Below are positions 1 to 6,022 of a stretch of 12,535 nucleotides of DNA, piece by piece. The stretch is taken from assembly GCA_023252095.1 (NCBI GenBank), contig JAHEXN010000026.1, positions 6,396-18,930 on the forward strand, given 5' to 3'. Numbering within the stretch: position 1 is the first letter of the stretch; each line of letters opens with the position of its first letter. The notes beneath the pieces are model-generated. The model had not been told where the DNA came from and made no database searches. It saw nothing but the letters and a program-made list of their open reading frames with translations. The stretch comes from Actinomycetes bacterium. GTDB lineage: Bacteria > Actinomycetota > Actinomycetes > Propionibacteriales > Nocardioidaceae. The translations under genes and the position numbers were made by a program.

Positions 1-90
1 TTGGAGGAGCTCCGCGAGCTCAGCAAGGGCATCACGCTGGGGCCGGACGTCACCATCAAGGAGCTGATCGAGGAGGGGCGTCGGTGGTGA
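1..90 (+). CDS. Type II antitoxin, C-terminal end (partial)
   Basis: The open frame enters from the left edge and ends at TGA 88-90, giving 29 residues that begin LEELRELSKGITLGP and end IKELIEEGRRW. The charged tail with IEEGRR is typical of short antitoxins (VapB or Phd/YefM type) encoded just before PIN-domain toxins. The DNA-binding N-terminus lies outside the window, so the antitoxin family cannot be fixed. The stop overlaps the start of the toxin gene in a GTGA arrangement, and the toxin's Shine-Dalgarno sequence lies inside the last antitoxin codons. This coupling is usual for toxin-antitoxin operons, where the antitoxin neutralises the toxin and represses the operon. Role is inferred from position and tail sequence. 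Confidence 0.7.
   Translation: MEELRELSKGITLGPDVTIKELIEEGRRW
71..78 (+). promoter_or_regulatory. Shine-Dalgarno sequence of vapC
   Basis: AGGAGGGG lies 5 bases before GTG 84 and 8 bases before GTG 87. It supports SD-dependent, coupled translation of the toxin, in contrast to the leaderless genes elsewhere in the window. The spacing slightly favours GTG 87, which also gives the classic GTGA overlap with the antitoxin stop. Confidence 0.65.
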
Positions 91-488
91 GCTTCGTGCT
101 CGACGTCTCGAGCGCCTTGCCGCTCGTCTACTCGGACGAGTCGGGCGACGACACCCAGAGACTCCGGCAGGCCTTCTCCGACGGCTCCGTGGCCTACGTG
201 CCGACCTTGTGGCGATACGAGCTGTGCAGCGCGCTTCAGCAAGGCGAGCGGCGGGGCCGGATCACGGCGGACCAGTCGGCCGGGAGCCTCGACCTCCTGG
301 CCGACCTGCCGATCGAGGAGGTCGACACGTCTGCGGCGTACTCGCTCCTGGGTGCGTCGCGGATCCATGGACTGACGGCGTACGACACGGCCTACCTGCT
401 CCTGGCGCAGCGGCTCGCGCTGCCGCTGGCCACGCGCGACGCGCAACTGCGCCAGGCCGCCGAGGCCGGCGAGGTCGCCCTGTTCTGA
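84..488 (+). CDS. VapC-family PIN-domain toxin
   Basis: A 134-residue protein of usual VapC length. VapC toxins are Mg-dependent ribonucleases that cut tRNA, rRNA or mRNA when freed from the antitoxin. The four expected acidic residues of the PIN active site are present: D7 in FVLDVSS, E46 in WRYELCSA, D101 in LTAYDTAYLLLA and D119 in LATRDAQL, in the usual order and spacing. Two in-frame GTG codons, 84 and 87, could start it. The one at 87 makes the 4-base GTGA overlap with the preceding stop and would shorten the protein by one residue. The toxin follows the antitoxin directly, and nothing indicates that it is inactive. The RNA target cannot be predicted. Family assignment is confident. Confidence 0.9.
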   Translation: MVSFVLDVSSALPLVYSDESGDDTQRLRQAFSDGSVAYVPTLWRYELCSALQQGERRGRITADQSAGSLDLLADLPIEEVDTSAAYSLLGASRIHGLTAYDTAYLLLAQRLALPLATRDAQLRQAAEAGEVALF

Positions 489-493
489 GGTCC

Positions 494-499
494 TAGGGT
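494..499 (+). promoter_or_regulatory. -10 element, leaderless start of the phosphotransferase gene
   Basis: TAGGGT ends exactly 6 bases before ATG 506, so transcription would begin at or next to the start codon. No Shine-Dalgarno and no convincing -35 are seen. The surrounding CCTAGGGTGGCCGG recurs unchanged before the tautomerase gene at 3079. Confidence 0.55.
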
Positions 500-505
500 G
501 GCCGG

Positions 506-1507
506 ATGGTCGCAGGCATCCTCGAACGGTGGCGAGCCGACGCCTGGTTCCAGGAGGCCGTCGGTTGGATCGCGGAGGCGGTGAGCTCGGTCGGAGCCGT
601 CGTGACGGGCAGCCCTCGTGTGGTCCACGTCCGCTTCTGGTCGGTCGTGCTCGAGGTGTCGACGGACCACGGCGTGATGTGGTTCAAGGAGTGTCATCCG
701 GGCCAAGGATTCGAGCCCGAGCTGCTCGCCGTGCTCGCCGACCTGGAGCCTCGCCACTTCCCGCGACCGATCGCGGTCGACGAGCTCACCCACCGGATGC
801 TGCTGCCGGACCTGGGTGCAGGTCGGAGCGGCGGGGGAGGGGGCGACTGGTCGCGAACTCTCGTGGAGATGGCCGAGGTCCAGCAGCGGTTGTCGCTGCA
901 CCACGGGATCTTGGCGGCAGCCGGCCTGCCTAGCCTGCTGCCGGAAGACGCACCGAGCTACGTCGACTCGTTGGCTCGCCGGCTGACGGCCCTGCCGCCG
1001 ACCCATGCGCAACACCTCGCCGGCGAGACGGCCGACCAGATCGAGTCCCGCTTGGGCCACGTCGGGGACTGGGCGGGGCGGTTGGCGGCTTCGGGCGTTC
1101 CCTCGACCTTCCAGCACAACGACGCCAGCCCCGCCAACACCTTCGGGCCCGCGGCATCGGCGCCGCAGTGGATCGACGTCGGCGACGCCTTCTGGTCGCA
1201 CCCGTTCGCGGTGCTGCAGGCCCCGGTGTCGATGCTCACCGGCTCGTGGCCGTGGGGCCCGGACTGGCGTGATGAGCACGCCCGCGCGATCGTCGATCCC
1301 TACCTGGCTGTCTGGGGCGACCACGCCAGTCTCGACTCGATGCGCGAGCTCCTCGAGCCTGCGCGGTGCTTGGGAATTCTGCACCGCTGCGAGTCCTGGC
1401 GCCGTCTGATCGACCATGACGGCGAGCTCCCGGACGATCGATCGCTGCCGAACCTGGGGGACCACCTTCTCGTCGCCACGGGGGTCGCGGCGGCCGATCT
1501 TCGCTGA
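506..1507 (+). CDS. Phosphotransferase of the aminoglycoside phosphotransferase (APH)/choline kinase fold
   Basis: 333 residues, a normal length for APH-like small-molecule kinases. The catalytic loop of the fold is visible as QHNDASPAN (H204, D206, N211), matching the HGDLHPGN-type motif. It is followed by the metal-binding segment WIDVGDAF (D224, D227), matching the IDFGD motif. A candidate nucleotide-binding lysine is K61 in WFKE. The family transfers the ATP gamma-phosphate to hydroxyl groups of sugars, amines, homoserine or antibiotics. The substrate cannot be read from sequence, and calling it a resistance gene would be unjustified. ATG 506 is chosen because a TAGGGT box sits 6 bases upstream. 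It begins 17 bases after the vapC stop but probably has its own promoter. Confidence 0.8.
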   Translation: MVAGILERWRADAWFQEAVGWIAEAVSSVGAVVTGSPRVVHVRFWSVVLEVSTDHGVMWFKECHPGQGFEPELLAVLADLEPRHFPRPIAVDELTHRMLLPDLGAGRSGGGGGDWSRTLVEMAEVQQRLSLHHGILAAAGLPSLLPEDAPSYVDSLARRLTALPPTHAQHLAGETADQIESRLGHVGDWAGRLAASGVPSTFQHNDASPANTFGPAASAPQWIDVGDAFWSHPFAVLQAPVSMLTGSWPWGPDWRDEHARAIVDPYLAVWGDHASLDSMRELLEPARCLGILHRCESWRRLIDHDGELPDDRSLPNLGDHLLVATGVAAADLR

Positions 1508-1517
1508 CGGGGCGGCC

Positions 1518-1523
1518 TATGCT
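1518..1523 (+). promoter_or_regulatory. -10 element, leaderless start of the PNPOx-family gene
   Basis: TATGCT with a 6-base spacer to ATG 1530. The same hexamer and spacing occur before marR on the other strand. No -35 match is evident. Confidence 0.55.
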
Positions 1524-1529
1524 CGCGGC

Positions 1530-2081
1530 ATGGGCAAGCTCTTCGACGCGATCGACGACAACCTCCGCGTGTGGATCGAGGAGCAGCCGATGTGGTTCGT
1601 CGCGACGGCGCCGCTCGCGGGGGACGGCCACGTCAACATGTCGCCGCGGGGTCACGATTCCTTCGCGGTGCTCGACCCGCACCGGGTTGGCTGGGTCGAC
1701 TACACCGGCAGCGGTGTGGAGACGATTGCGCACATCCGCGAGAACCGGCGCGTGTGCCTGATGTTCAACTCGTTCGGACAGCGACCACGCATCGTGCGCC
1801 TCCACGGGCAGGGGTCGGTCTTCCTGCCCGGAGAACCGGGGTTCGACGAGGTCGTGGCCCTCAAGCCCGAGCACCCCAGCACGCGCGCGGTCATCACGGT
1901 CGACGTCACGCGCATCAGTGACTCCTGCGGGTGGGGCGTGCCGGTCATGGAGATGACGGGGGAGCGCGAGCTGATCCGTCAGCATGCCGAGAAGAAGGGG
2001 CCTGCGGGTCTCGACGAGTACCGCGCGCAGAAGAACGCGCGCAGCATCGACGGCCTGCCGGGACTGTCGCTCGGCTCCTGA
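1530..2081 (+). CDS. Pyridoxamine 5'-phosphate oxidase-family FMN-binding protein
   Basis: 183 residues. The split-barrel flavin-binding fold is indicated by the order MWFVATAP, then HVNMSPRGHDSFAVLDP (about residues 31-50), then VGWVDYTGSGVETIAHIREN, then RIVRLHGQGSVF. This series is characteristic of small PNPOx-like proteins that bind FMN or F420 and reduce or oxidise small molecules. Substrate and cofactor choice are not visible. The frame stays open further upstream, but ATG 1530 fits best because it has a TATGCT box 6 bases before it and the family similarity starts a few residues later. It lies 22 bases after the phosphotransferase gene, in the same direction. Confidence 0.85.
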   Translation: MGKLFDAIDDNLRVWIEEQPMWFVATAPLAGDGHVNMSPRGHDSFAVLDPHRVGWVDYTGSGVETIAHIRENRRVCLMFNSFGQRPRIVRLHGQGSVFLPGEPGFDEVVALKPEHPSTRAVITVDVTRISDSCGWGVPVMEMTGERELIRQHAEKKGPAGLDEYRAQKNARSIDGLPGLSLGS

Positions 2082-2146
2082 TCGATGATCTCCCCCGAGG
2101 TTGGGATCGGGCTTCGCTGCGATGGATCCCGTGGTGCCGGGCAGCG

Positions 2147-2175
2147 TTGACGCGTGATGGTCGGCGTGCCATGTT
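2147..2175 (+). promoter_or_regulatory. Promoter (-35 TTGACG, 17-bp spacer, -10 CATGTT), leaderless
   Basis: TTGACG at 2147-2152 and CATGTT at 2170-2175 are separated by 17 bases. GTG 2182 follows 6 bases after the -10. This is one of two starts in the window with both boxes recognisable, and it decides between GTG 2182 and a later ATG at 2275. Confidence 0.5.
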
Positions 2176-2181
2176 CGCCGA

Positions 2182-3012
2182 GTGGCGAATGAGTCTCGGC
2201 TGGACCTGGTCGACGGTCGTCGACGCCAGCCATTGGCCACGGGAGTCTCAGCGATTCCGTTGGCGTGGTTGGCGATGTTTCGCTCCGCAGACCTCGTGGT
2301 GTCTCGGGCCGTGCGATTCTCGACCGGGTGGGAGTCGGCGGTCGCGCGGCTGCAGGATCCGCGGGGTCTGTGTCCCATGTTCGCCTCGTACGGCGACCTC
2401 TCGCAGCACACGAGCATGGTGGCCGACACCCTCGCCGCCCACGTGTCGGCGCGAGGACCTGCGCCAGGCTCGACTCGGGTGTCGATCGACGTGACCGAGA
2501 TCGCGGGGGAGCAGCCCGAACCCCGCGCATGGGCGCGGGCGCTGGGGGCAGCGCTCGACGCCCTGGATGACCCCGCTCCGGAACCCGCGCCGATGACACC
2601 GCCGACGACCGCCGACAGCGGACTGACGGAGATCGACAAGATCCGTCGGCTGCGGCAGTCCGCTGATCTCGGCATCAACGAGGCTCGCGACCGCCTTCGC
2701 GATCACGGCGGTGATCTCGAGGCAGCATTGGCCGCCGTCGACGCGAGCAAGAGCCACGAGCAGCGCGCCAGGGACCAGGCCGGCGCGTTCGTTGCTCGCC
2801 TCGCCCACCCGCAGCGCCTGGCGCCACGCCCGCCGTGGCAGGTGCTGCTCGAAGCGAGCGGACTGGAGCACGGCATGCCGTTCCCGCCCTCAGACCTCCT
2901 CCTGCAGGGATCATCGGCCACAGATGGCGATCTGCGGACCCACGCCCGGCTCCTGGGGGAGTCGGTCGCCGTCGGCGCGGTCAGCTGGGAGCCGCACTAT
3001 CGCTGGGCCTGA
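2182..3012 (+). CDS. Hypothetical protein with a UBA/EF-Ts-N-like segment
   Basis: 276 residues if GTG 2182 is used; ATG 2275 would give 245. The protein is not recognised overall. Residues about 150-187 (IDKIRRLRQSADLGINEA, then RDRLRDHGGDLEAALAAV) resemble the three-helix UBA module at the N-terminus of elongation factor Ts, where a GGD-xx-A-A pattern closes the second loop. A Pro/Thr-rich linker (about 131-147) separates it from an N-terminal part of about 130 residues (SADLVVSRAVRFSTGWESAV onward) that looks folded but unassigned. The C-terminus ends SVAVGAVSWEPHYRWA. The first 31 codons have weaker third-position GC than the rest, which speaks for 2275, while the promoter geometry speaks for 2182. 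No signal peptide or membrane segment is seen. UBA modules usually mediate protein contacts; the role here is unknown. Confidence 0.65.
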   Translation: MANESRLDLVDGRRRQPLATGVSAIPLAWLAMFRSADLVVSRAVRFSTGWESAVARLQDPRGLCPMFASYGDLSQHTSMVADTLAAHVSARGPAPGSTRVSIDVTEIAGEQPEPRAWARALGAALDALDDPAPEPAPMTPPTTADSGLTEIDKIRRLRQSADLGINEARDRLRDHGGDLEAALAAVDASKSHEQRARDQAGAFVARLAHPQRLAPRPPWQVLLEASGLEHGMPFPPSDLLLQGSSATDGDLRTHARLLGESVAVGAVSWEPHYRWA

Positions 3013-3066
3013 GGCTGTTGACGCCAACCGCGCTCGGCCTCGACGTCATGACCCGCCCGCCAAGCC

Positions 3067-3072
3067 TAGGGT
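3067..3072 (+). promoter_or_regulatory. -10 element, leaderless start of the tautomerase gene
   Basis: TAGGGT, then 6 bases (GGCCGG), then GTG 3079. The 14 bases CCTAGGGTGGCCGG are identical to those before the phosphotransferase gene at 506. Confidence 0.55.
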
Positions 3073-3078
3073 GGCCGG

Positions 3079-3300
3079 GTGCCTCTCATCCACGTCCTGA
3101 ACGCCACTCCCTCGTCGGTCGACCGCAAGCGCGAGCTGATCGCGGAGCTGACGGCGACGTACGCCCGCGTCATGCACATCCGTCCGGACACCATTCGCGT
3201 GGTGATCGACGAGGTTCCGCGCGAGAACTGGGGCGTCGGGGGAGTGGCGCTGGCCGACTCCGGCCAGGACGAGTCGCTCAGTCAGGAACCGCTCCGCTGA
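3079..3300 (+). CDS. 4-oxalocrotonate tautomerase-family protein
   Basis: 73 residues, within the 60-80 usual for the family. The GTG start is followed directly by a proline codon (MPLIHV), and in this superfamily the N-terminal proline exposed after Met removal is the catalytic base. The conserved pattern continues with SSVDRKRELIAELT (helix, about 12-25) and the strand VVIDEVPRENWGVGG (about 41-55). Such enzymes are small homo-oligomers catalysing keto-enol tautomerisation or dehalogenation; the substrate here is unknown. The start is fixed by the Pro-2 rule and by the -10 box 6 bases upstream. Its 3' end overlaps the converging GyrI-like gene by 23 bases. Confidence 0.85.
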   Translation: MPLIHVLNATPSSVDRKRELIAELTATYARVMHIRPDTIRVVIDEVPRENWGVGGVALADSGQDESLSQEPLR

Positions 3301-3931
3301 TCCCTCGGTCATCCAGCGGCGCGACGGGTTGGCGCAGGATCGTGCGTCGCCGCTCCGGCGGCACGCGGCGGGCATCGCTCAGGTAGACCTCGTGATGACG
3401 GCCGGTCATCCGCAGTCCGTGCTGGGGAATGAACTCGCGGTGCATGCGGCGGAGCAGATCGGCTTCGTCGTCGTAGGAGCCGACGTGGAGGGCCTGGACG
3501 CAGGGGCCCTCGGCGAGGGTCTCCAGACGGATCTCGGCGAGACGCTCCGGCGCCGCCTTCTGGGCGACGCGGTGGCGCACCGTCTCGAGCAGCGCCTGGT
3601 CGATCCAGTCCGGGACCATGATCATGAGGGTCCAGTCCCACCGGGACTTGTCGCGGGAGCCGGTGAACGACTCCATGTCGTCGGCCCACCACAGGCCCTC
3701 CAGGGGCATCACGACGTGGTCGCGGCCGAGGTCGACCTTGCTCGCGAACTTGAGTCCGTAGGCCATGGGGTACAGCGCAGCGACGGCGCTGGTGAACTGC
3801 GGTGACGTGTTCGGGTCGCCGTGTCCGTCGATCATGAGGTACTGCAGGTCCGGGACCTCGAGGAGCCGCAGCTCGTCGCGTCGAGCGCGATAGGCGTCGA
3901 GCGTGCGCTTGAAGTCGATCCTGTCGGTCAT
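3278..3931 (-). CDS. GyrI-like small-molecule-binding domain protein
   Basis: 217 residues. The N-terminus MTDRIDFKRTL and the segments YLMIDGHGDPNTSPQF (about 31-46), AALYPMAYGLKF, VVMPLEGLWWADD (about 73-85) and WDWTLMIMVPDW match the GyrI-like/SOUL-type family (YdhM-like). These proteins use a ligand-binding fold shared with the effector domain of BmrR/Rob and may bind or hydrolyse small molecules. A GAGGAG Shine-Dalgarno sequence 5 bases before the ATG supports the start and suggests the gene is internal to a transcript. The likely upstream partner is the 44-codon ORF ending 40 bases before it. The 3' end overlaps the tautomerase gene. Ligand unknown. Confidence 0.85.
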   Translation of the reverse strand: MTDRIDFKRTLDAYRARRDELRLLEVPDLQYLMIDGHGDPNTSPQFTSAVAALYPMAYGLKFASKVDLGRDHVVMPLEGLWWADDMESFTGSRDKSRWDWTLMIMVPDWIDQALLETVRHRVAQKAAPERLAEIRLETLAEGPCVQALHVGSYDDEADLLRRMHREFIPQHGLRMTGRHHEVYLSDARRVPPERRRTILRQPVAPLDDRGISGAVPD

Positions 3932-3936
3932 CGCCG

Positions 3937-3942
3937 CTCCTC
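3937..3942 (-). promoter_or_regulatory. Shine-Dalgarno sequence of the GyrI-like gene
   Basis: GAGGAG on the minus strand, 5 bases before ATG 3931. No -10 hexamer sits at the leaderless spacing, which supports cotranscription with the small ORF upstream. Confidence 0.6.
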
Positions 3943-3971
3943 ACCGGGTCTCAGGCGACCGGCACGATCGA

Positions 3972-4106
3972 TCATCGAGCGGGCCGGGGGAGCGACAGGT
4001 GGAGCAGCGCGTCGCCAGCGAAGGAGGCGGCGAACAGGCGAGCGGCCACGACGTCCTTGTCCTCGGCCAGCAACGTGGCCAGCTTCTCGTCCGCAGGCTT
4101 GACCAT
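3972..4106 (-). CDS. Small ORF, 44 residues, leaderless
   Basis: The minus-strand frame runs from ATG 4106 to TGA 3972. The peptide begins MVKPADEKLATLLAEDKDVV and ends LLHLSLPRPAR. It is probably mainly alpha-helical, with acidic-basic alternation in the first half and a hydrophobic second half, and has no cysteines or signal peptide. Third codon positions are almost all G or C, as in real genes here. A perfect TAGCGT box lies 6 bases before the ATG, the same geometry as its larger neighbours. The product is not recognised. It precedes the SD-led GyrI-like gene by 40 bases, so it may be a short first cistron or regulatory peptide. Overlapping longer frames on both strands have weaker support. 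Confidence 0.5.
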   Translation of the reverse strand: MVKPADEKLATLLAEDKDVVAARLFAASFAGDALLHLSLPRPAR

Positions 4107-4112
4107 GATCGA

Positions 4113-4118
4113 ACGCTA
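4113..4118 (-). promoter_or_regulatory. -10 element of the small ORF / GyrI-like operon
   Basis: TAGCGT on the minus strand, 6 bases before ATG 4106. No -35 match at the expected distance. Confidence 0.5.
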
Positions 4119-4129
4119 CCAAGCGGCGG

Positions 4130-4157
4130 CCGGGCAGCGGGTGGACTACGTGCCCGG
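4130..4157 (-). terminator. Possible stem-loop after the GNAT gene
   Basis: CCGGGCA (4130-4136) pairs with TGCCCGG (4151-4157), giving a 7-bp G/C stem with a 14-base loop. It starts 4 bases beyond the GNAT stop codon on the minus strand. There is no T-tract, so it is at best a GC-rich terminator without U-tail of the kind proposed for actinobacteria. Confidence 0.3.
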
Positions 4158-4160
4158 TCT

Positions 4161-4694
4161 TCAGAGCTCGATCCAGTAGCGACGGACCCCGGCGCGCGTG
4201 TCCTCGAGCACGCCGCCGGCCGCCTCGATCGTGCGGGCTGACGCCGGGTTGTCGTCGTGGCAGGTCACGAGGGCGCGATCGATGCCGATCTCGCGGGCAC
4301 GGCCCAAGGCCAGGACGAGCGCGCGGGTGGCATGACCGCGGCGGCGGTGGCTCGGGGCGATGCTGTAGCCGATGTGGCCGCCGATCTCGCGCAGTCGCGC
4401 GTTGAGCGTGTGTCGCAGCTGCAGGAATCCCACGACGACGCAGCCGTCGCCTGCGTGGTCAGTGACCCAGTACGTGTCGGCAGGCACGAGGCCGCTGGGC
4501 TGAGGTCGGCTCGCATCGGCGTTGGCCTCGATCGCCGCGACCAGCGCGGCGCAGTACGCGCGCGTCGTCTTCGGCTCGCCGGCGAGCAACCACATGGCCG
4601 ACGCATGGATGTGCCCCGGCTCCTGCGCGAACTCACGGACGCATGCGGCCCAGGTGTCACAGAGGTCGAGGCTGGGACGAACGAGAACTGTCAC
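4161..4694 (-). CDS. GNAT-family N-acetyltransferase
   Basis: 177 residues, usual GNAT length. The acetyl-CoA pyrophosphate-binding motif is HRRRGHAT (116-123), preceded by the strand GGHIGYSIAPS, and it is followed by CHDDNPASARTIEAAGG (145-161), which corresponds to the N-x-x-S-x-x-x-x-E-x-x-G segment of motif B. The N-terminal half is variable and gives no hint of the acceptor. RimJ/RimL-type protein or small-molecule N-acetylation is possible. The start GTG 4694 is supported by CAAGAT 6 bases upstream, a weaker -10 match than most here. A possible stem-loop follows its stop. Confidence 0.82.
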   Translation of the reverse strand: MTVLVRPSLDLCDTWAACVREFAQEPGHIHASAMWLLAGEPKTTRAYCAALVAAIEANADASRPQPSGLVPADTYWVTDHAGDGCVVVGFLQLRHTLNARLREIGGHIGYSIAPSHRRRGHATRALVLALGRAREIGIDRALVTCHDDNPASARTIEAAGGVLEDTRAGVRRYWIEL

Positions 4695-4700
4695 GGATCC

Positions 4701-4706
4701 ATCTTG
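4701..4706 (-). promoter_or_regulatory. Weak -10-like element of the GNAT gene
   Basis: CAAGAT on the minus strand, 6 bases before GTG 4694. It keeps the conserved A at position 2 and T at position 6 but lacks the first T. No Shine-Dalgarno is present. Confidence 0.4.
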
Positions 4707-4727
4707 ATGGGGCAGGCCATCTCTGCA

Positions 4728-4769
4728 CTACTGGACACACTGCGTATCACGAGTGGACGTATTCGACGC
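4728..4769 (+). repeat. Degenerate direct repeat, copy A
   Basis: This intergenic segment reads in the plus direction as LLDTLRITSGRIRR. A second copy at 5945-5986 reads LLETLRIEIGRIRR. The DNA is identical at 30 of 42 positions, and 8 of the 12 differences are third codon positions, as expected of a decayed or diverged coding sequence. The frame around it continues for a few dozen codons but has no further support as a gene. It lies between two GNAT genes. Confidence 0.45.
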
Positions 4770-4840
4770 CATTGCTCACGCGTTCGGCGATGTCGCGCGC
4801 TAACCCGGCTCGGATCACGGCATGTGCGCTGGAGGAAGCT

Positions 4841-4870
4841 GGCTTCACGGGGCTTCACGGGGCTTCAAGG
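4841..4870. repeat. 10-bp tandem repeat, three units, over a stop codon
   Basis: GGCTTCACGG occurs twice (4841-4860), followed by a one-base variant, GGCTTCAAGG (4861-4870). On the minus strand the first TGA in frame ends the tandem-GNAT gene, and the next unit adds a further TGA in a shifted frame. Likely replication slippage at the 3' end of the gene. Confidence 0.7.
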
Positions 4871-5787
4871 TCGATGCGCGTCTCCGTGCAGCGGTAGCCG
4901 GCGCGGCGGAAGGCCGCAGCCATAGGTGCGTTGACGGCATCCGTGGTCGCGGTGATGCGCGAGGCGCCCTGCTCGGCGTGGAACCGGGTGACGAACGCGA
5001 GGATCTCGTCGACGTACCCTCGGCCTCGGTGCTCCGGGAGCACAGCGAGATACCCCACATTGCGGTTTGTCGGGGTCGCTGACGGAATGGCGATGCCGAC
5101 GACAGTGCCGTCAGCCGCGGCGGCAGTGTGCCACCACGAACGGTCACCGGGGCAGGCTCGGTAGTAGTCAACCTCGGCGCGGGCCAGCTCGTCGGGGCTG
5201 ACGGAGTCAAGCTCACGGCGGGTCATGACGTCCAGCGAGCCCTCGGCAGCGGCGGCGAACAGTCGAAGGAAGGTGTCGACGCTGGCTGGCGCGAACACGA
5301 GCGAGCCGGGTGCGGGCGGCAACGGTCGATCCGCGTCCCACTGGAACTGGAGGCGCTCGTTGACCCGTGCCAGGCCCGCTGCGGCGGCGGCGTGAGTCTT
5401 CAGGTCGACCTCGGCGACGAAAGTCGTCTCGTCCCGCCAGGCGTTCGGCAGTCGCATCGTGTGCGGCAGGGGAGCGGCCACCCCTCGACTCGACAGGACC
5501 TCGTGTCCCGCTTCGAGAAGAGCTGTTGCCAGACGTCCGCGGTCGGGCACCTGCACGTCAACGTCCCACACCTCCAACGCGATCGGCACGACCGCGTCTC
5601 GACCCCACCACATCGCTCGCCCGATGACCGCACCAGACTCGTCGATCGCCAGCACCGACCACTCGGGCCGGATTCGGCCCGCCTCGATCTCTGCTGCGAC
5701 CTCGCTGGCCGGTGGACCGGTGTAGGCAGGCACGTTCAGTTCCACCGCGGCGGCCAGCTGCGCGTCCGAGGGCTCGGCAATTCGCAT
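4855..5787 (-). CDS. Tandem GNAT acetyltransferase (two-domain)
   Basis: 310 residues, the length of proteins with two fused GNAT domains. The C-terminal domain carries the acetyl-CoA signature NVGYLAVLPEHRGRGYVDEI (HRGRGY about 253-258) and then TDAVNAPMAAAFRRAGY, a classical motif B. The N-terminal domain (about 1-150, from MRIAEPSDAQLAAAVELN through a strand-rich core) lacks a clear RxxGxG and may have lost acetyl-CoA binding, as in mycothiol synthase-like double-GNAT proteins. ATG 5787 is chosen because GGGAGG lies 8 bases upstream and the domain begins there; an open frame reaches up to 5844. This gene has no leaderless -10 box although it appears to be first in its unit. The acceptor is unknown. 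Confidence 0.8.
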   Translation of the reverse strand: MRIAEPSDAQLAAAVELNVPAYTGPPASEVAAEIEAGRIRPEWSVLAIDESGAVIGRAMWWGRDAVVPIALEVWDVDVQVPDRGRLATALLEAGHEVLSSRGVAAPLPHTMRLPNAWRDETTFVAEVDLKTHAAAAAGLARVNERLQFQWDADRPLPPAPGSLVFAPASVDTFLRLFAAAAEGSLDVMTRRELDSVSPDELARAEVDYYRACPGDRSWWHTAAAADGTVVGIAIPSATPTNRNVGYLAVLPEHRGRGYVDEILAFVTRFHAEQGASRITATTDAVNAPMAAAFRRAGYRCTETRIDLEAP

Positions 5788-5795
5788 CGCGCAAG

Positions 5796-5801
5796 CCTCC
5801 C
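5796..5801 (-). promoter_or_regulatory. Shine-Dalgarno sequence of the tandem-GNAT gene
   Basis: GGGAGG on the minus strand, 8 bases before ATG 5787. It decides the start against more distal in-frame codons. Confidence 0.55.
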
Positions 5802-5944
5802 GGCCATTCCCGCCACAAGCAACCCCTTCGTCGTTCATCGACACGACGGGACGCGGTGGGGCAGGTCAGCACCGCGATCAAGCAGGTGGGCGGGGAAGTG
5901 GCTGAGCTCGGGACCATGGTTCAACTCATGCGGTACGCAAACCA

Positions 5945-5986
5945 TTGCTGGAAACCCTGCGTATCGAGATCGGCCGCATTCGTCGT
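5945..5986 (+). repeat. Degenerate direct repeat, copy B
   Basis: Partner of the segment at 4728-4769, in the same orientation and 1,217 bp away. It reads LLETLRIEIGRIRR in the plus direction. The two copies flank the tandem-GNAT gene. Confidence 0.45.
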
Positions 5987-6022
5987 CCGGACGCCACGTC
6001 AACGCGGCAGGTCCGACCGGGC

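Larger units (their letters stand above)
5788..6022. other. Intergenic region with degenerate repeat and no convincing gene
   Basis: The 235 bases between the tandem-GNAT start and the 77-codon ORF hold the GNAT Shine-Dalgarno (5796-5801) and repeat copy B (5945-5986). Several short frames exist on the plus strand, but none has both codon bias and a start signal. No leaderless -10 box or terminator was recognised. The lower coding quality and the repeat suggest remnant DNA. Confidence 0.45.

Noticed and set aside
506..1507. Aminoglycoside resistance gene
   Set aside because: Only the general kinase-fold motifs are visible. This superfamily is mostly metabolic, and nothing points to an antibiotic substrate.
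2103..2130. GGGATC...GATCCC inverted repeat after the PNPOx gene as a terminator
   Set aside because: The arms are only 6 bases with a 16-base loop and no T-tract follows. The support is too weak.
392..2678. Long minus-strand open frames (357 and 480 codons) opposite the phosphotransferase and PNPOx genes
   Set aside because: They are antisense to well-supported genes, have Arg/Pro-rich, low-complexity translations and no start signals. Such frames are common in G/C-rich DNA.
3928..4122. 64-codon minus-strand frame overlapping the 44-residue ORF
   Set aside because: Its translation is Arg-rich with poor codon bias. The neighbouring frame at 3972-4106 has the promoter at the right distance.
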